The notes below the pieces were generated by a model that did not search any database, had not been told where the DNA came from, and saw only the letters and a program-made list of their open reading frames with translations. A DNA stretch of 64,000 nucleotides from Bacteroidota bacterium (GTDB taxonomy: Bacteria; Bacteroidota; Bacteroidia; Flavobacteriales; Flavobacteriaceae): the NCBI GenBank assembly GCA_027620655.1, contig JAQCDS010000002.1, positions 124,001 through 188,000 of the forward strand, written 5' to 3'. Numbering within the stretch: the stretch's first letter is position 1; every line of letters begins with the position of its first letter. This document shows positions 54,289 through 62,872 of this stretch, in pieces. Made by a program: the position numbers and the translations under genes.

Positions 54289-54377
54289 TTTTTTATTTTT
54301 TTTAATTTAAATGAATCAATAACACCAAAAAATTACCTTGCCAAGTTGTAGTATTTATTTCTGCAATAACTTGTGTT

Positions 54378-54527
54378 CTAATCTAGTGCTCGCATAGTTA
54401 TAAATGTACGCCAACCTAAAAGTGCCATTTGAAATTTTGTGGCCTTAGTCAAGTCTACCCTACGTTTAGTTAAGCTCGGTAAAAGAAGTTTATTGATAAG
54501 AGCTAAAGTTTTAAAAACTAATTTCAT
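54378..54527 (-). CDS. Small cationic protein of 49 residues
   Basis: An ATG at 54527 opens a 49-codon frame ending in TAG at 54378. The product begins MKLVFKTLALINKLLLPSL and ends LLGWRTFITMRALD. It is rich in Lys and Arg (10 of 49) with alternating hydrophobic residues, so an amphipathic helical peptide is plausible. A -7-like element (TATTTTTG, 54532-54539 on the minus strand) lies only five bases upstream, which would make the message nearly leaderless. I recall similar proteins of about 48 residues in other Flavobacteriaceae, some with a doubtful SsrA-binding label, but cannot verify this here. Function unknown. Confidence 0.65.
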   Translation of the reverse strand: MKLVFKTLALINKLLLPSLTKRRVDLTKATKFQMALLGWRTFITMRALD

Positions 54528-54581
54528 ATTTCAAAAATAGAATTTCTTTGTGATAAATCAAGCTAATTTAGTGCCATAACT

Positions 54582-54589
54582 TATATTTG
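54582..54589 (+). promoter_or_regulatory. Candidate -7 element of the CaCA antiporter gene
   Basis: TATATTTG matches TAnnTTTG 14 bases before the ATG at 54604, implying a very short leader of about ten bases. Confidence 0.4.
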
Positions 54590-54603
54590 TCTAAAATACT
54601 TGT

Positions 54604-55548
54604 ATGGACATTGTTTTGATGCTTTTAGGATTTGTGCTTCTTGTTATTGGAGGTGAATATTTGGTACGTGCTTCGGTTGGTCTTTCCTTTAAGCTCAATA
54701 TTTCCAAAATGGTAATTGGTCTTACTGTTGTATCCTTTGCAACATCGGTCCCAGAATTATTAGTGAGTTTGAATGCAGCGCTGCAAGGCGCCCCCGCAAT
54801 TGCTATAAATAACGTGATTGGCTCTAATATTGCTAATATTGGTCTAGTATTAGGAATCACTGCAATTTGCACTACAATTGAGGTGGATAAGTCGTTTTAT
54901 AAATTCAACTGGCCAGCACTTGTTGTTTTTTCATTACTCATCTATTATTTTCTTCAAAATGACCAGCAGTTGTCCTCATTTGAGGGTTGGATTTTGTTTT
55001 TAGCTTTGTTGGTATTCATCTTTTTACTTTTAAAAACATCTGGTGCTTCAAAATCTGAAGTTTCCGATGCTACAATTGATGCGCTTTCCAAAGTTTCATA
55101 TTTTAAAATATTGATTTGGCTTACTATAGGAGGAGTAGCCTTATATTTTGGGGCCGATTGGCTTGTTAATGGCGCTGTTGTTGTGGCTCAAAAAATGGGA
55201 GTTAGCGAAGCTGTTATTTCTGTTTCTTTGGTTGCTGTTGGCACAAGTATTCCAGAACTTGCAGCATCCATAATTGCAGTCATTAAAAAAGAAAAAGCAA
55301 TCTCACTAGGAAATTTGATTGGCTCAAATATTTTCAATATTGGATCGGTATTGGGACTAACCTCAATTGTAAAAACAATTCCCGTTGAAGATATTCAAAT
55401 TTTATCTAGAGACGTGTTGTGGATGCTCGTTTTTGCGGCAATAATAATGCCTTTGGTTCTCATCCCTAAACGCCACAAATTACAATTTAAAGAAGGGTTT
55501 TTCTTAGTCTTGCTTTATTCTGTGTTTTTAATTTTGGTATTTCTTTAA
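54604..55548 (+). CDS. CaCA-family sodium/calcium antiporter
   Basis: This 314-residue inner-membrane protein has ten predicted helices in two inverted halves. Each half carries the alpha-repeat of cation/calcium exchangers: VVSFATSVPELLVSLNAALQG...INNVIGSNIANIGLVLG (about 40-90) and VAVGTSIPELAASIIA...LGNLIGSNIFNIGSVLG (about 215-260). The acidic residues in the two PEL motifs bind calcium. It probably exports calcium in exchange for sodium or protons, like YrbG. It is a single gene between the small cationic protein gene and a convergent lipoprotein gene. Confidence 0.92.
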   Translation: MDIVLMLLGFVLLVIGGEYLVRASVGLSFKLNISKMVIGLTVVSFATSVPELLVSLNAALQGAPAIAINNVIGSNIANIGLVLGITAICTTIEVDKSFYKFNWPALVVFSLLIYYFLQNDQQLSSFEGWILFLALLVFIFLLLKTSGASKSEVSDATIDALSKVSYFKILIWLTIGGVALYFGADWLVNGAVVVAQKMGVSEAVISVSLVAVGTSIPELAASIIAVIKKEKAISLGNLIGSNIFNIGSVLGLTSIVKTIPVEDIQILSRDVLWMLVFAAIIMPLVLIPKRHKLQFKEGFFLVLLYSVFLILVFL

Positions 55549-55553
55549 AACCT

Positions 55554-56408
55554 TTACTCAATAGAATAATCACTTAATTCTTCAATACTTTCAATAGATA
55601 CATTGGCAGGAAAGTCTAATGGAATATCTAAAAAATTAAGTAAACCAATAAGCTGAGATGAAAGACTAATACCTTGAATAGTTTCTGCTCGTACAAGACC
55701 TATGTTATTTGCATAAAAATAAGTGACTTTCATGACATCTTGAGTTTCCAAAATAGGAATTGTTTGTGTAAATCCTTCTACACTAAACGTACCAATTATA
55801 CCAATATTTAATGCAAATTCTGCTTCAAAAACATCGGTATAGTTTGTGCCATTAATAGCTTCATTAGTATAAAAATTTATTTTTTTTGTAGAAACTCTAC
55901 TGCTGATTTCTACTGGTACATCTGTACCCATAATATCCATGGTTTCAGAAAAATCACTTTCTTGAACAAACATTTCCTCATTATTTGTTGCCTCTAAATT
56001 TAGGAGCGTCATATTTTCGATTGAAAGGTCTTGTGTAAATCCTATATCCAATAAGTTTTGAGGAACATCAATAGTACCATCAAAAACTAAAGTCGTTGGT
56101 GTTTTGCTGATTATTCCGTTGGTAAGTAATATATTCATGCTGCCATTGGCTACACCATTATTATTTGCATTTAATGTGAAAGAATTTTCATCAACTGAAC
56201 TTGTATAGATAGAATCGGTGGCAGTAAAATTCATTTCAGGAACATCTGCACTGCTGCCTACAACATCATAAATCCAGTAATCATTACTACCACTTGGAGA
56301 AAAATCAGAAGTTGTGTTGTTTGAATTTTCAGTGTTAGAATCATAAGCTTCATCATTACAGCTTAGAATAAAAACAAATCCAACAAAAAGATAAATTGCG
56401 TTCTTCAT
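55554..56408 (-). CDS. Lipoprotein of unknown function
   Basis: A 284-residue protein with lipobox FILSC (Cys17), followed by a Ser/Asn-rich linker (about 22-45) and a region of repeated beta-strands with no Cys. The opening FSPSGSNDYWIYDV recalls flavobacterial surface lipoproteins that share this layout, but I do not recognise a family. It is transcribed convergently to the antiporter gene (five-base gap) and lies behind the hemD terminator, so it needs its own promoter within 56409-56453. No catalytic motif is visible. Confidence 0.75.
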   Translation of the reverse strand: MKNAIYLFVGFVFILSCNDEAYDSNTENSNNTTSDFSPSGSNDYWIYDVVGSSADVPEMNFTATDSIYTSSVDENSFTLNANNNGVANGSMNILLTNGIISKTPTTLVFDGTIDVPQNLLDIGFTQDLSIENMTLLNLEATNNEEMFVQESDFSETMDIMGTDVPVEISSRVSTKKINFYTNEAINGTNYTDVFEAEFALNIGIIGTFSVEGFTQTIPILETQDVMKVTYFYANNIGLVRAETIQGISLSSQLIGLLNFLDIPLDFPANVSIESIEELSDYSIE

Positions 56409-56453
56409 TTTTTTTAAAGTTATAGTCTAAAGGTACGAAAATTAGACCAAAAA

Positions 56454-56481
56454 AAACGCTCATCTTATTGGATGAGCGTTT
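56454..56481 (-). terminator. Rho-independent terminator after hemD
   Basis: Perfect 11-base arms (AAACGCTCATC and GATGAGCGTTT) with a six-base loop are followed on the minus strand by a run of eight T residues. It lies 20 bases after the hemD stop. Confidence 0.88.
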
Positions 56482-56501
56482 AAATCTATAATTAGAAATA
56501 A

Positions 56502-57248
56502 CTATTTTTTATTCATTTTCTTGATGTATTGCTGAAGGGCCATACTCATAGATGGTGTTTCTTTTGTTGGAGCTGAAATATCAACTCGTAGACCTTTGCT
56601 TTCAACGGCTTTAATGGTGGTATTACCAAAAACAGCAATTCGTGTGTTGTTTTGTTTAAAATCTGGGAAATTATGGAATAATGATTCAATACCTGAAGGA
56701 CTAAAGAATACTAAAATATCATAATATACATCCGCCAAATCAGATAAATCGCTGATGACTGTTTTGTAAAATACTGCTTGTTTCCAATTTACACCCAATT
56801 TGTCGAGAGCCTTTGGAACAGTGGGCTTTAACTTATCAGATGAAGGGAGTAGAAAAGTTTCATCTTTATATTTATTTATAACCGGAATCAGTTCAGGAAA
56901 TGTTCTTTTACCCACATATATTTTTCGTTTGCGATACACCACATATTTTTGCAGGTAATAGGCAACGGCCTCAGATTGACAAAAATATTTCATAGTGTCA
57001 GGCACTTTAAAACGCATTTTTTCGGCCACTTTAAAAAAGTGATCCACAGCATTTCTACTTGTTAAAATGATGGCTGTAATTTTAGAAAAGTCAACTTTCT
57101 GAAGGCGAATTTCTTTGGTGCTTACATCTTCTACGTGAATAAAAGGGCGAAAATCAATTTTTACTTTTTGCTCTTGTTGAAGGTCAAAGTATGGAGAGTT
57201 TTCAGCTTTTGGCTCTGGTTGTGAGACTAAAATAGTTTTTACTTTCAT
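56502..57248 (-). CDS. hemD: Uroporphyrinogen-III synthase family protein
   Basis: This 248-residue protein follows the two-domain HemD pattern of Bacteroidota: ILVSQPEP at the N-terminus, AIILTSRNAVDHFF near residue 60, YCQSEAVAYYL-type linker, then DILVFFSPSGIESLF around residue 180 and IAVFGNTTIKAVESKGL. It would close hydroxymethylbilane to uroporphyrinogen III in heme synthesis. Sequence conservation in this family is weak, so the call rests on these fold-typical strands. The DUF4271 membrane protein gene lies 25 bases upstream on the same strand, a pairing usual in Flavobacteriaceae. Confidence 0.82.
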   Translation of the reverse strand: MKVKTILVSQPEPKAENSPYFDLQQEQKVKIDFRPFIHVEDVSTKEIRLQKVDFSKITAIILTSRNAVDHFFKVAEKMRFKVPDTMKYFCQSEAVAYYLQKYVVYRKRKIYVGKRTFPELIPVINKYKDETFLLPSSDKLKPTVPKALDKLGVNWKQAVFYKTVISDLSDLADVYYDILVFFSPSGIESLFHNFPDFKQNNTRIAVFGNTTIKAVESKGLRVDISAPTKETPSMSMALQQYIKKMNKK

Positions 57249-57273
57249 AAATTGATTAATCTTATAGGATTGG

Positions 57274-57924
57274 TTAATCTCGATTTAAAACCTTATAAAA
57301 AACTAAAAAAGGTCCAATTTCTAGAGTGCAAAGATATAAAATAAAATAAAAGAAATTGTTCAAAAGTGTGTTAAGATTTGATTGAATTGTTTTCATCATG
57401 CCAGCCATAAGTATCAAAAGCACAAGAATGGCAGTTATTTTGATTAAAGTGGTGTCAAAATTTACACCAAAAACAATAATTGCATTTAGAGGCAAAAGGA
57501 TCAAACCAATGAAGTTATAACTACTAATTTGCTGAAAGGTTAAAATGTTAAATATTTTATTCAAATCGAAAACATAGCCTAAGAATAATTCAACACCAAT
57601 TTTAAGTAAAAACCCTAATGCTATAAAGGCAATCAGCTGAGAGAATAGCAAAAGACTCATGGAGACAGGTTCAAAAAGCACATATTGATAGCTGATCCAT
57701 CCAAAAACAACAATGTTGAGGCAAAAGTTTAAATAAAGTAGAGCATCAAAATTATCGAAAAAAGAATGTTCTTTGAGATAAATACGCAAGTAGTTTGTGT
57801 TTGCAAACAGTTTCAAAAACTCTGAGAATCGAAATGGATGAATCGTTTTGGCCACCAAAACAATGACTAAACTTGAGAGGCAAAATACCACATACCAATC
57901 GTTTGAAACAACTTCTCTGAGCAT
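57274..57924 (-). CDS. DUF4271-type integral membrane protein
   Basis: With ATG at 57924 this is a 216-residue protein; the frame can start at a TTG two codons earlier. About six hydrophobic helices are visible, beginning with YVVFCLSSLVIVLVAK. The family opening LREVVSNDWYVV followed by HPFRFSEFLKLF is typical of DUF4271 proteins encoded next to hemD. The function is unknown; an inner-membrane location is likely. A -7-like match at 57928-57935 sits only four bases upstream of the ATG, so it either gives a nearly leaderless message or is chance. Confidence 0.8.
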   Translation of the reverse strand: MLREVVSNDWYVVFCLSSLVIVLVAKTIHPFRFSEFLKLFANTNYLRIYLKEHSFFDNFDALLYLNFCLNIVVFGWISYQYVLFEPVSMSLLLFSQLIAFIALGFLLKIGVELFLGYVFDLNKIFNILTFQQISSYNFIGLILLPLNAIIVFGVNFDTTLIKITAILVLLILMAGMMKTIQSNLNTLLNNFFYFILYLCTLEIGPFLVFYKVLNRD

Positions 57925-57972
57925 ATACAAATCTAAGAAGAATATTTATTAAAATGATCCGTTAAATTAACG

Positions 57973-57980
57973 TATTTTTG
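57973..57980 (+). promoter_or_regulatory. Candidate -7 element of the mannosyltransferase-pyrC operon
   Basis: TATTTTTG matches TAnnTTTG 18 bases before the TTG start at 57998, giving a leader of about 12 bases. It supports transcription of the three-gene plus-strand operon from here. Confidence 0.45.
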
Positions 57981-57997
57981 TTTTACATTATCATATT

Positions 57998-58723
57998 TTG
58001 AAAGACACATTAGTTATTATACCCACCTACAACGAAATCGAAAACATCGAATTGATGTTACGCGCTGTTTTTTCAATGTACAAAGAAGTTCATGTTTTGG
58101 TAGTGGATGATAATTCTCCAGATAAAACAAGTCAAAAAGTAAAAGAATTACAAGGAGAATTTCCCGCGACTCTACATCTTTTGCTCCGTCCCCAAAAAAC
58201 AGGGCTAGGCCGTGCTTACATTGACGGATTTAAATGGGCGCTAGAGCATTCTTATCAATATATTTTTGAAATGGATTCAGACTTTTCTCATAATCCAAAA
58301 GATTTAAAACTACTGCACCAAGCATGTTTGGCCCCCAATGTAGACGTGGCTGTAGGGTCTCGATATGTGAAGGGTATCAATGTTGTAAATTGGCCATTTT
58401 CACGAATTTTACTTTCATATCTGGCTTCATTTTATGTGCGTTTCATTACAGGAATGCCGATCAAAGATTCAACCGCTGGGTTTGTCTGTTACAAACGTAG
58501 TGTCTTGGAAACAATTGACTTGGATGATATTCAATTTGTTGGTTATGCATTTCAAATAGAAATGAAGTTTAAAGCCTTAAATAAAAAATTTAAAATCAAA
58601 GAAATACCTATTATCTTTACCGACCGAATACGTGGAGCATCAAAGCTCACAAAGGGAATTATTTCTGAGGCCGTTTTGGGAGTTATTCAAATGCGAGCTC
58701 AACAACTTTTAGGCAGATTGTAA
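57998..58723 (+). CDS. Polyprenol monophosphomannose synthase-like GT2 glycosyltransferase
   Basis: This 241-residue GT2 enzyme begins LVIIPTYNEIENIELML, has VLVVDDNSPDKT and the metal-binding DSD at 93-95 in FEMDSDFSHNP, and then GSRYVKG and STAGFVCY. This is the dolichol/polyprenol-phosphate mannose synthase pattern without C-terminal membrane helices. It would load a sugar onto a polyprenyl phosphate for later glycosylation at the membrane. The start is TTG at 57998: no in-frame ATG precedes the conserved opening. The dihydroorotase gene begins at the very next base after its stop. Confidence 0.88.
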   Translation: MKDTLVIIPTYNEIENIELMLRAVFSMYKEVHVLVVDDNSPDKTSQKVKELQGEFPATLHLLLRPQKTGLGRAYIDGFKWALEHSYQYIFEMDSDFSHNPKDLKLLHQACLAPNVDVAVGSRYVKGINVVNWPFSRILLSYLASFYVRFITGMPIKDSTAGFVCYKRSVLETIDLDDIQFVGYAFQIEMKFKALNKKFKIKEIPIIFTDRIRGASKLTKGIISEAVLGVIQMRAQQLLGRL

Positions 58724-60070
58724 ATGCAAGAAAAATCTATATTAATAAAAAATGCACGCATTGTAAATGAAGGTATTATCTTTAATGGTGACGTGCTTAT
58801 TGAAAATCAATTTATAAAAGAAATTTCGGAGTCTATAAGTGCAAAAAATGGTGATACTCAGGTCATTGATGCAGAAAACAAATTTTTGCTTCCGGGAATG
58901 ATAGATGATCAAGTACATTTTAGAGAACCTGGCCTAACACATAAAGCAAATATTGCCACAGAATCCAAGGCTGCAATTGCAGGTGGAATTACCTCTTTTA
59001 TTGAAATGCCCAATACTGTTCCTCAAGCAACTACAATAGAGAAACTTGAGGATAAATTTAAAATTGCTGCTGAAACTTCATTTGCTAATTACTCGTTTAT
59101 GTTTGGCGGAACAAATGACAATTTGGAAGAAATTCTAAAAGTGGATTCAAAAAATGTTGCAGGACTAAAATTGTTTTTAGGATCTTCTACTGGAAATATG
59201 CTTGTAGATAATCCAGAGGTATTAGAAAAAATTTTTTCGAGTACAGACATGATTATTTCGGTACACTGTGAAGATGAACAAACCATTCGAGAAAATACTC
59301 AGAAGTACGTATCAGAATATGGCGATGATATTCCTGTAAAGTATCATCCTATAATAAGAAGTGAAGACGCCTGTTATTTATCGTCATCAAAAGCTATTGA
59401 GTTGGCCAAAAAAACTGGAGCTCGACTGCATGTATTTCATTTGTCTACGGCTAAAGAAATGAAATTATTTACCAATAAAATGCCTTTAAAAGACAAAAAA
59501 ATTACGGCTGAGGTTTGTATTCATCATCTTTGGTTTTCAGATGAAGATTATGATAAAAAAGGGACACTCATCAAATGGAATCCTGCCGTAAAATCTAGTA
59601 CCGATCGGGAGGCTCTGTGGAAAGCGCTTTTGGATGATAGAATAGATGTAATTGCTACAGATCATGCCCCACATACTAAAGAAGAAAAAGATAATCCATA
59701 TACAAAAGCACCATCTGGTGGACCCTTGGTTCAACATGCTGTTGTAGCACTAATGGAGGCCTATCACCAAGACCAAATTTCAATAGAAAAAATAGTAGAA
59801 AAAATGGCCCACAACCCTGCTATTTTATTTCAAGTTGAAAAAAGAGGCTTTATTAAAAAGGGATATTATGCCGATTTAATTTTGGTGGATCCTCACAATC
59901 CTTGGACGGTAACAAAAAACAATATTCTCTACAAATGTGGTTGGTCTCCTTTTGAAGGAACAACATTTAAATCAAGAATAACACATACCATTTTGAATGG
60001 GTATTTGGTATACCAAAATGGACAATTTTCTAATCACAATGCTGCGATGCGTTTAACTTTTAATCGATGA
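58724..60070 (+). CDS. pyrC: Dihydroorotase
   Basis: A 448-residue amidohydrolase that closes carbamoyl-aspartate to dihydroorotate in pyrimidine synthesis. The metal site includes H65 and R67 in DDQVHFREPG, GLKLFLGSSTGNM, HCEDE, HVFHLST and the catalytic Asp313 in IATDHAPHTKEE. This is the longer dihydroorotase type found in Bacteroidota. It follows the glycosyltransferase gene without a gap (TAAATG) and overlaps the DUF4296 gene by four bases, so the three are translationally coupled. All key residues are present. Allantoinase is a related alternative but less likely here. Confidence 0.9.
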   Translation: MQEKSILIKNARIVNEGIIFNGDVLIENQFIKEISESISAKNGDTQVIDAENKFLLPGMIDDQVHFREPGLTHKANIATESKAAIAGGITSFIEMPNTVPQATTIEKLEDKFKIAAETSFANYSFMFGGTNDNLEEILKVDSKNVAGLKLFLGSSTGNMLVDNPEVLEKIFSSTDMIISVHCEDEQTIRENTQKYVSEYGDDIPVKYHPIIRSEDACYLSSSKAIELAKKTGARLHVFHLSTAKEMKLFTNKMPLKDKKITAEVCIHHLWFSDEDYDKKGTLIKWNPAVKSSTDREALWKALLDDRIDVIATDHAPHTKEEKDNPYTKAPSGGPLVQHAVVALMEAYHQDQISIEKIVEKMAHNPAILFQVEKRGFIKKGYYADLILVDPHNPWTVTKNNILYKCGWSPFEGTTFKSRITHTILNGYLVYQNGQFSNHNAAMRLTFNR

Positions 60071-60549
60071 GAATATTTTGCTTTGTTCTTTCAGTTTTTA
60101 TCCTAATCTCCTGCAACAGAGATAAGTATAAAGCCCCTGATGATTTAATTTCTGAAGAACAAATGGTAGATGTTTTGTATCAATTCATGATAATGAATGC
60201 GGCCAAAGGGGTTAATAAGAAAATTTTAGAACAGCATATCGAAGACCCTTCACAATATATTTTTGATCAATTCAATATTGATAGTCTGCAATTTGTAAAT
60301 AGCAACGCCTACTATGCCAACAATAATGAAGTTTATGCTTCTATATACAAGCGTTTGGAACAAAAACTGGAATCAGATAAAAAAGCAATGGAATTGTTAG
60401 TTGAAGCAGAAAAAAAGAAAAATGATTCTATAAAAAAATCAAAAATAAAACAAAGAGATACGGTTTTTGAGTTCAATAGGAAAGAACGCAGCATTAAGAA
60501 CCGACTTTCTCCAAATAAAATCGACACGTTGCAGAAACGGACTCAGTGA
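60067..60549 (+). CDS. DUF4296-type lipoprotein
   Basis: This 160-residue lipoprotein has lipobox LISC (Cys16). The domain opens with APDDLISEEQMVDVLYQFMIMNAAKG and contains DSLQFVNSNAYYANNNEVYASIYKRLEQKL, the DUF4296 pattern of Bacteroidota. A charged, Lys-rich tail (about 115-160) follows. Function is unknown. It is the last gene of the operon after dihydroorotase. Its last 56 bases overlap the 3' end of the convergent epimerase gene, so the two tails are encoded on opposite strands of the same DNA. Confidence 0.85.
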   Translation: MRIFCFVLSVFILISCNRDKYKAPDDLISEEQMVDVLYQFMIMNAAKGVNKKILEQHIEDPSQYIFDQFNIDSLQFVNSNAYYANNNEVYASIYKRLEQKLESDKKAMELLVEAEKKKNDSIKKSKIKQRDTVFEFNRKERSIKNRLSPNKIDTLQKRTQ

Positions 60550-61504
60550 TTGGTGTCCATTCAAACCCTTTTAAATCTTGTTGAATTTTGTCGGAACTGT
60601 AAAAAGATTTTTTTAATAAAGTTTTGGCCAGTTGTTTAGTCAGTCTTCTTTTTCTTCTTAAAATTTTTGAAAATAGCCAATCTGCTCTCCATCCGATTGA
60701 CAATATAACTTTTGAAGCTACTTTTTTAGGGCTTTTCACATGCAGAGCTTTGCAAATCATTGACATGATTTCTTGGTAAGTCACATTTGCACTCGCCAAA
60801 ATATATCTTTCATTTTCAATTGAGGAATCCATCAATTGTGTCATTGCCAAAACAACATCTTTCACATCGACGTAGGCTGTAATACCTTTGGCTGCATAGG
60901 ATTGACCTTTGTAAGCCAATTTAAATAATAGTCCGCTACCAGTATTCCAAAACCCTGGACCAATAATAACTCCTGGATTAACTATTACTGCGGGGATACC
61001 TTCTTGGGTGCCTCGCCAAACTTCCATTTCGGCACCATATTTAGAAATGGCATATACACTTTGATCTTGATTTCCACTCCAATACGTTTCTTCATTTATG
61101 CTTTTTGAGTGATGTCCAAGAGTGGCAACTGAGCTCACATAACATAGCTTTTCGACAGTATTGCTGATGCATAAATTAACAATATTTGCAGTTCCTTTAA
61201 TGTTTATATTTCGAAGTTTTTTATAATCTGAAGGGTCAAAAGAAATGTATGCTGCACAATGATAAACATGTGTTATATCTTTAAAAGCAAGTGTTAATTT
61301 TGGAATATCATTGAGATCGGCTTCTATCCATTGTATGGTATCAAAAAGTTCAACAGCGTTCTTAGAATAGTAAGAAAAAATGATTTTCACACGTTCAAGA
61401 TCCGACCCTTTTCTGTAAGTGGCTCGAATTTCTTTGCCTTGTTGAACCAATTTGAGAAGTAAATGACTGCCCACAAGTCCTGTACCGCCTGTAACTAAAA
61501 TCAT
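60494..61504 (-). CDS. NAD-dependent epimerase/dehydratase family protein (extended SDR)
   Basis: A 336-residue protein with an N-terminal Rossmann motif (LVTGGTGLVGSHLLLKL, residues 3-19), the strand YVSSVATLGHH and the catalytic YAISKYGAE with YxxxK. The substrate domain contains VIVNPGVIIGPGFWNTGSG. It resembles dihydroflavonol-reductase-like SDR proteins widespread in Bacteroidota, so substrate is open. It is transcribed alone and divergent from tyrS, and it overlaps the DUF4296 gene at its 3' end. Confidence 0.87.
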   Translation of the reverse strand: MILVTGGTGLVGSHLLLKLVQQGKEIRATYRKGSDLERVKIIFSYYSKNAVELFDTIQWIEADLNDIPKLTLAFKDITHVYHCAAYISFDPSDYKKLRNINIKGTANIVNLCISNTVEKLCYVSSVATLGHHSKSINEETYWSGNQDQSVYAISKYGAEMEVWRGTQEGIPAVIVNPGVIIGPGFWNTGSGLLFKLAYKGQSYAAKGITAYVDVKDVVLAMTQLMDSSIENERYILASANVTYQEIMSMICKALHVKSPKKVASKVILSIGWRADWLFSKILRRKRRLTKQLAKTLLKKSFYSSDKIQQDLKGFEWTPITESVSATCRFYLEKVGS

Positions 61505-61550
61505 GATGCGAAATTACTGAATTTTCTTTTCTCGGCATTGTTGAATCTTT

Positions 61551-61558
61551 TATCTTTG
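61551..61558 (+). promoter_or_regulatory. Candidate -7 element of the tyrS promoter
   Basis: TATCTTTG matches TAnnTTTG 26 bases before the tyrS ATG, implying a leader of about 20 bases. No T-box-like leader is present or possible at this length. Confidence 0.5.
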
Positions 61559-61576
61559 TTCAACAAAATTTAAAAA

Positions 61577-62872
61577 ATGGCCAATAATTTTATAGAGGTA
61601 GTAAAGTGGAGAGGGATGATTCATGATGTTATGCCTGGTGCAGAAGAACATCTTTTGGAACACATGCGTACTGCGTATGTAGGTTTTGATCCCACAGCAG
61701 ATTCTTTGCACATAGGAAATTTAGTACCAATTATGTTACTGGCGCATTATCAGCGTTGTGGGCACAAACCCGTGGCTTTGGTGGGTGGTGCAACAGGTAT
61801 GATTGGTGATCCATCGGGGAAATCAGCCGAACGAAATTTATTGGACGAAGCAACACTACGCCACAACCAAGAAGCCATCAAAAAGCAACTCGCACACTTT
61901 TTAGATTTTGAAAGCAATCAACCCAATGCCGCTGTAATGGTGAACAATTACGATTGGATGAAAGACTTTTCGTTCTTAGATTTTATTCGTGATGTGGGCA
62001 AACATATTACTGTGAATTATATGATGGCCAAAGATTCTGTAAAAAATAGAATTTCTTCTGAAAGTAGCGAGGGGATGAGTTTTACAGAATTTACTTATCA
62101 ACTGGTTCAGGGTTATGATTTCTTTCATTTATATCAAGCATATGAGTGTACCATTCAGATGGGGGGGAGCGACCAATGGGGCAACATCACAACAGGTACA
62201 GAACTGATTAGGCGTATTGGAAATGGTAAAGGATTTGCCATTACATGCCCTCTGATTACGAAATCTGATGGTTCTAAATTTGGAAAAAGTGAAGGTGGAA
62301 ATGTATGGCTTGATGCTAAAAGAACATCTCCATATAAATTTTATCAGTATTGGTTGAATTCAAGTGATGAAGATGCTGAAAAATACATCAAAATCTTTAC
62401 ATTTTTAGAGCAAGATGAGGTTCATGCTTTAATTGAAGCACACAAAGCACAACCCCATTTGCGTCAATTACAAAAACGATTGGCACAAGAAATCACCACT
62501 ATGGTACATAGTGTTGAAGATTTTGAAAATGCCGAAAAAGCATCTCAAATTTTATACAGTAAAGCATTCAAAGCAGATATCCAAACTTTGGACGAAGCTA
62601 CTTTTTTAGATGTTTTTGAAGGCGTTCCACAAGCCGAGGTGTCTAAATCTAAAATTTTAGAGGGATTAGACATGATTGCAGCGCTTTCGGTAGAAACAGG
62701 TTTTTTAGCGTCTAACGGAGAAGTACGACGTGCCTTGAAAGAAAATTCAATTGCGGTCAATAAAGAAAAGGTCAATGAACAGTACACATTAAGCGCAGCA
62801 GATTTAATTAACGATACATACATTATTTTGAATCGTGGAAAGCGAAGTACTTTTATTATCCGTGCTGTTTAA
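61577..62872 (+). CDS. tyrS: Tyrosyl-tRNA synthetase
   Basis: This 431-residue class I synthetase charges tRNA-Tyr. The HIGH motif reads HIGN (45-48) in [11 protein letters not shown] and the KMSKS motif reads KFGKS (234-238). The tyrosine-binding [13 protein letters not shown] and [11 protein letters not shown] blocks are present, and the C-terminal S4-like RNA-binding domain (about 360-425; [20 protein letters not shown]) is complete. It overlaps the last four bases of the convergent LuxE-like gene. Ordinary housekeeping gene. Confidence 0.97.
   Translation: MANNFIEVVKWRGMIHDVMPGAEEHLLEHMRTAYVGFDPTADSLHIGNLVPIMLLAHYQRCGHKPVALVGGATGMIGDPSGKSAERNLLDEATLRHNQEAIKKQLAHFLDFESNQPNAAVMVNNYDWMKDFSFLDFIRDVGKHITVNYMMAKDSVKNRISSESSEGMSFTEFTYQLVQGYDFFHLYQAYECTIQMGGSDQWGNITTGTELIRRIGNGKGFAITCPLITKSDGSKFGKSEGGNVWLDAKRTSPYKFYQYWLNSSDEDAEKYIKIFTFLEQDEVHALIEAHKAQPHLRQLQKRLAQEITTMVHSVEDFENAEKASQILYSKAFKADIQTLDEATFLDVFEGVPQAEVSKSKILEGLDMIAALSVETGFLASNGEVRRALKENSIAVNKEKVNEQYTLSAADLINDTYIILNRGKRSTFIIRAV

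Larger units (their letters stand above)
54000..54377. other. Gene-free region upstream of speA with structured elements
   Basis: No open frame is convincing here. On the minus strand a potential hairpin (GGTTTA/TAAACC, 54142-54158) lies inside a larger stem (54119-54124 with 54172-54177) followed by a T-run (opposite 54111-54117), which together look like a terminator or small RNA end. A perfect 16-base palindrome lies at 54273-54288 next to a long run of T. The rest is AT-rich. Confidence 0.5.

Noticed and set aside
57928-57935. TAGATTTG as promoter of the DUF4271 gene
   Set aside because: It would put transcription start on the ATG itself. Such octamers occur by chance in AT-rich DNA, so no feature was made.
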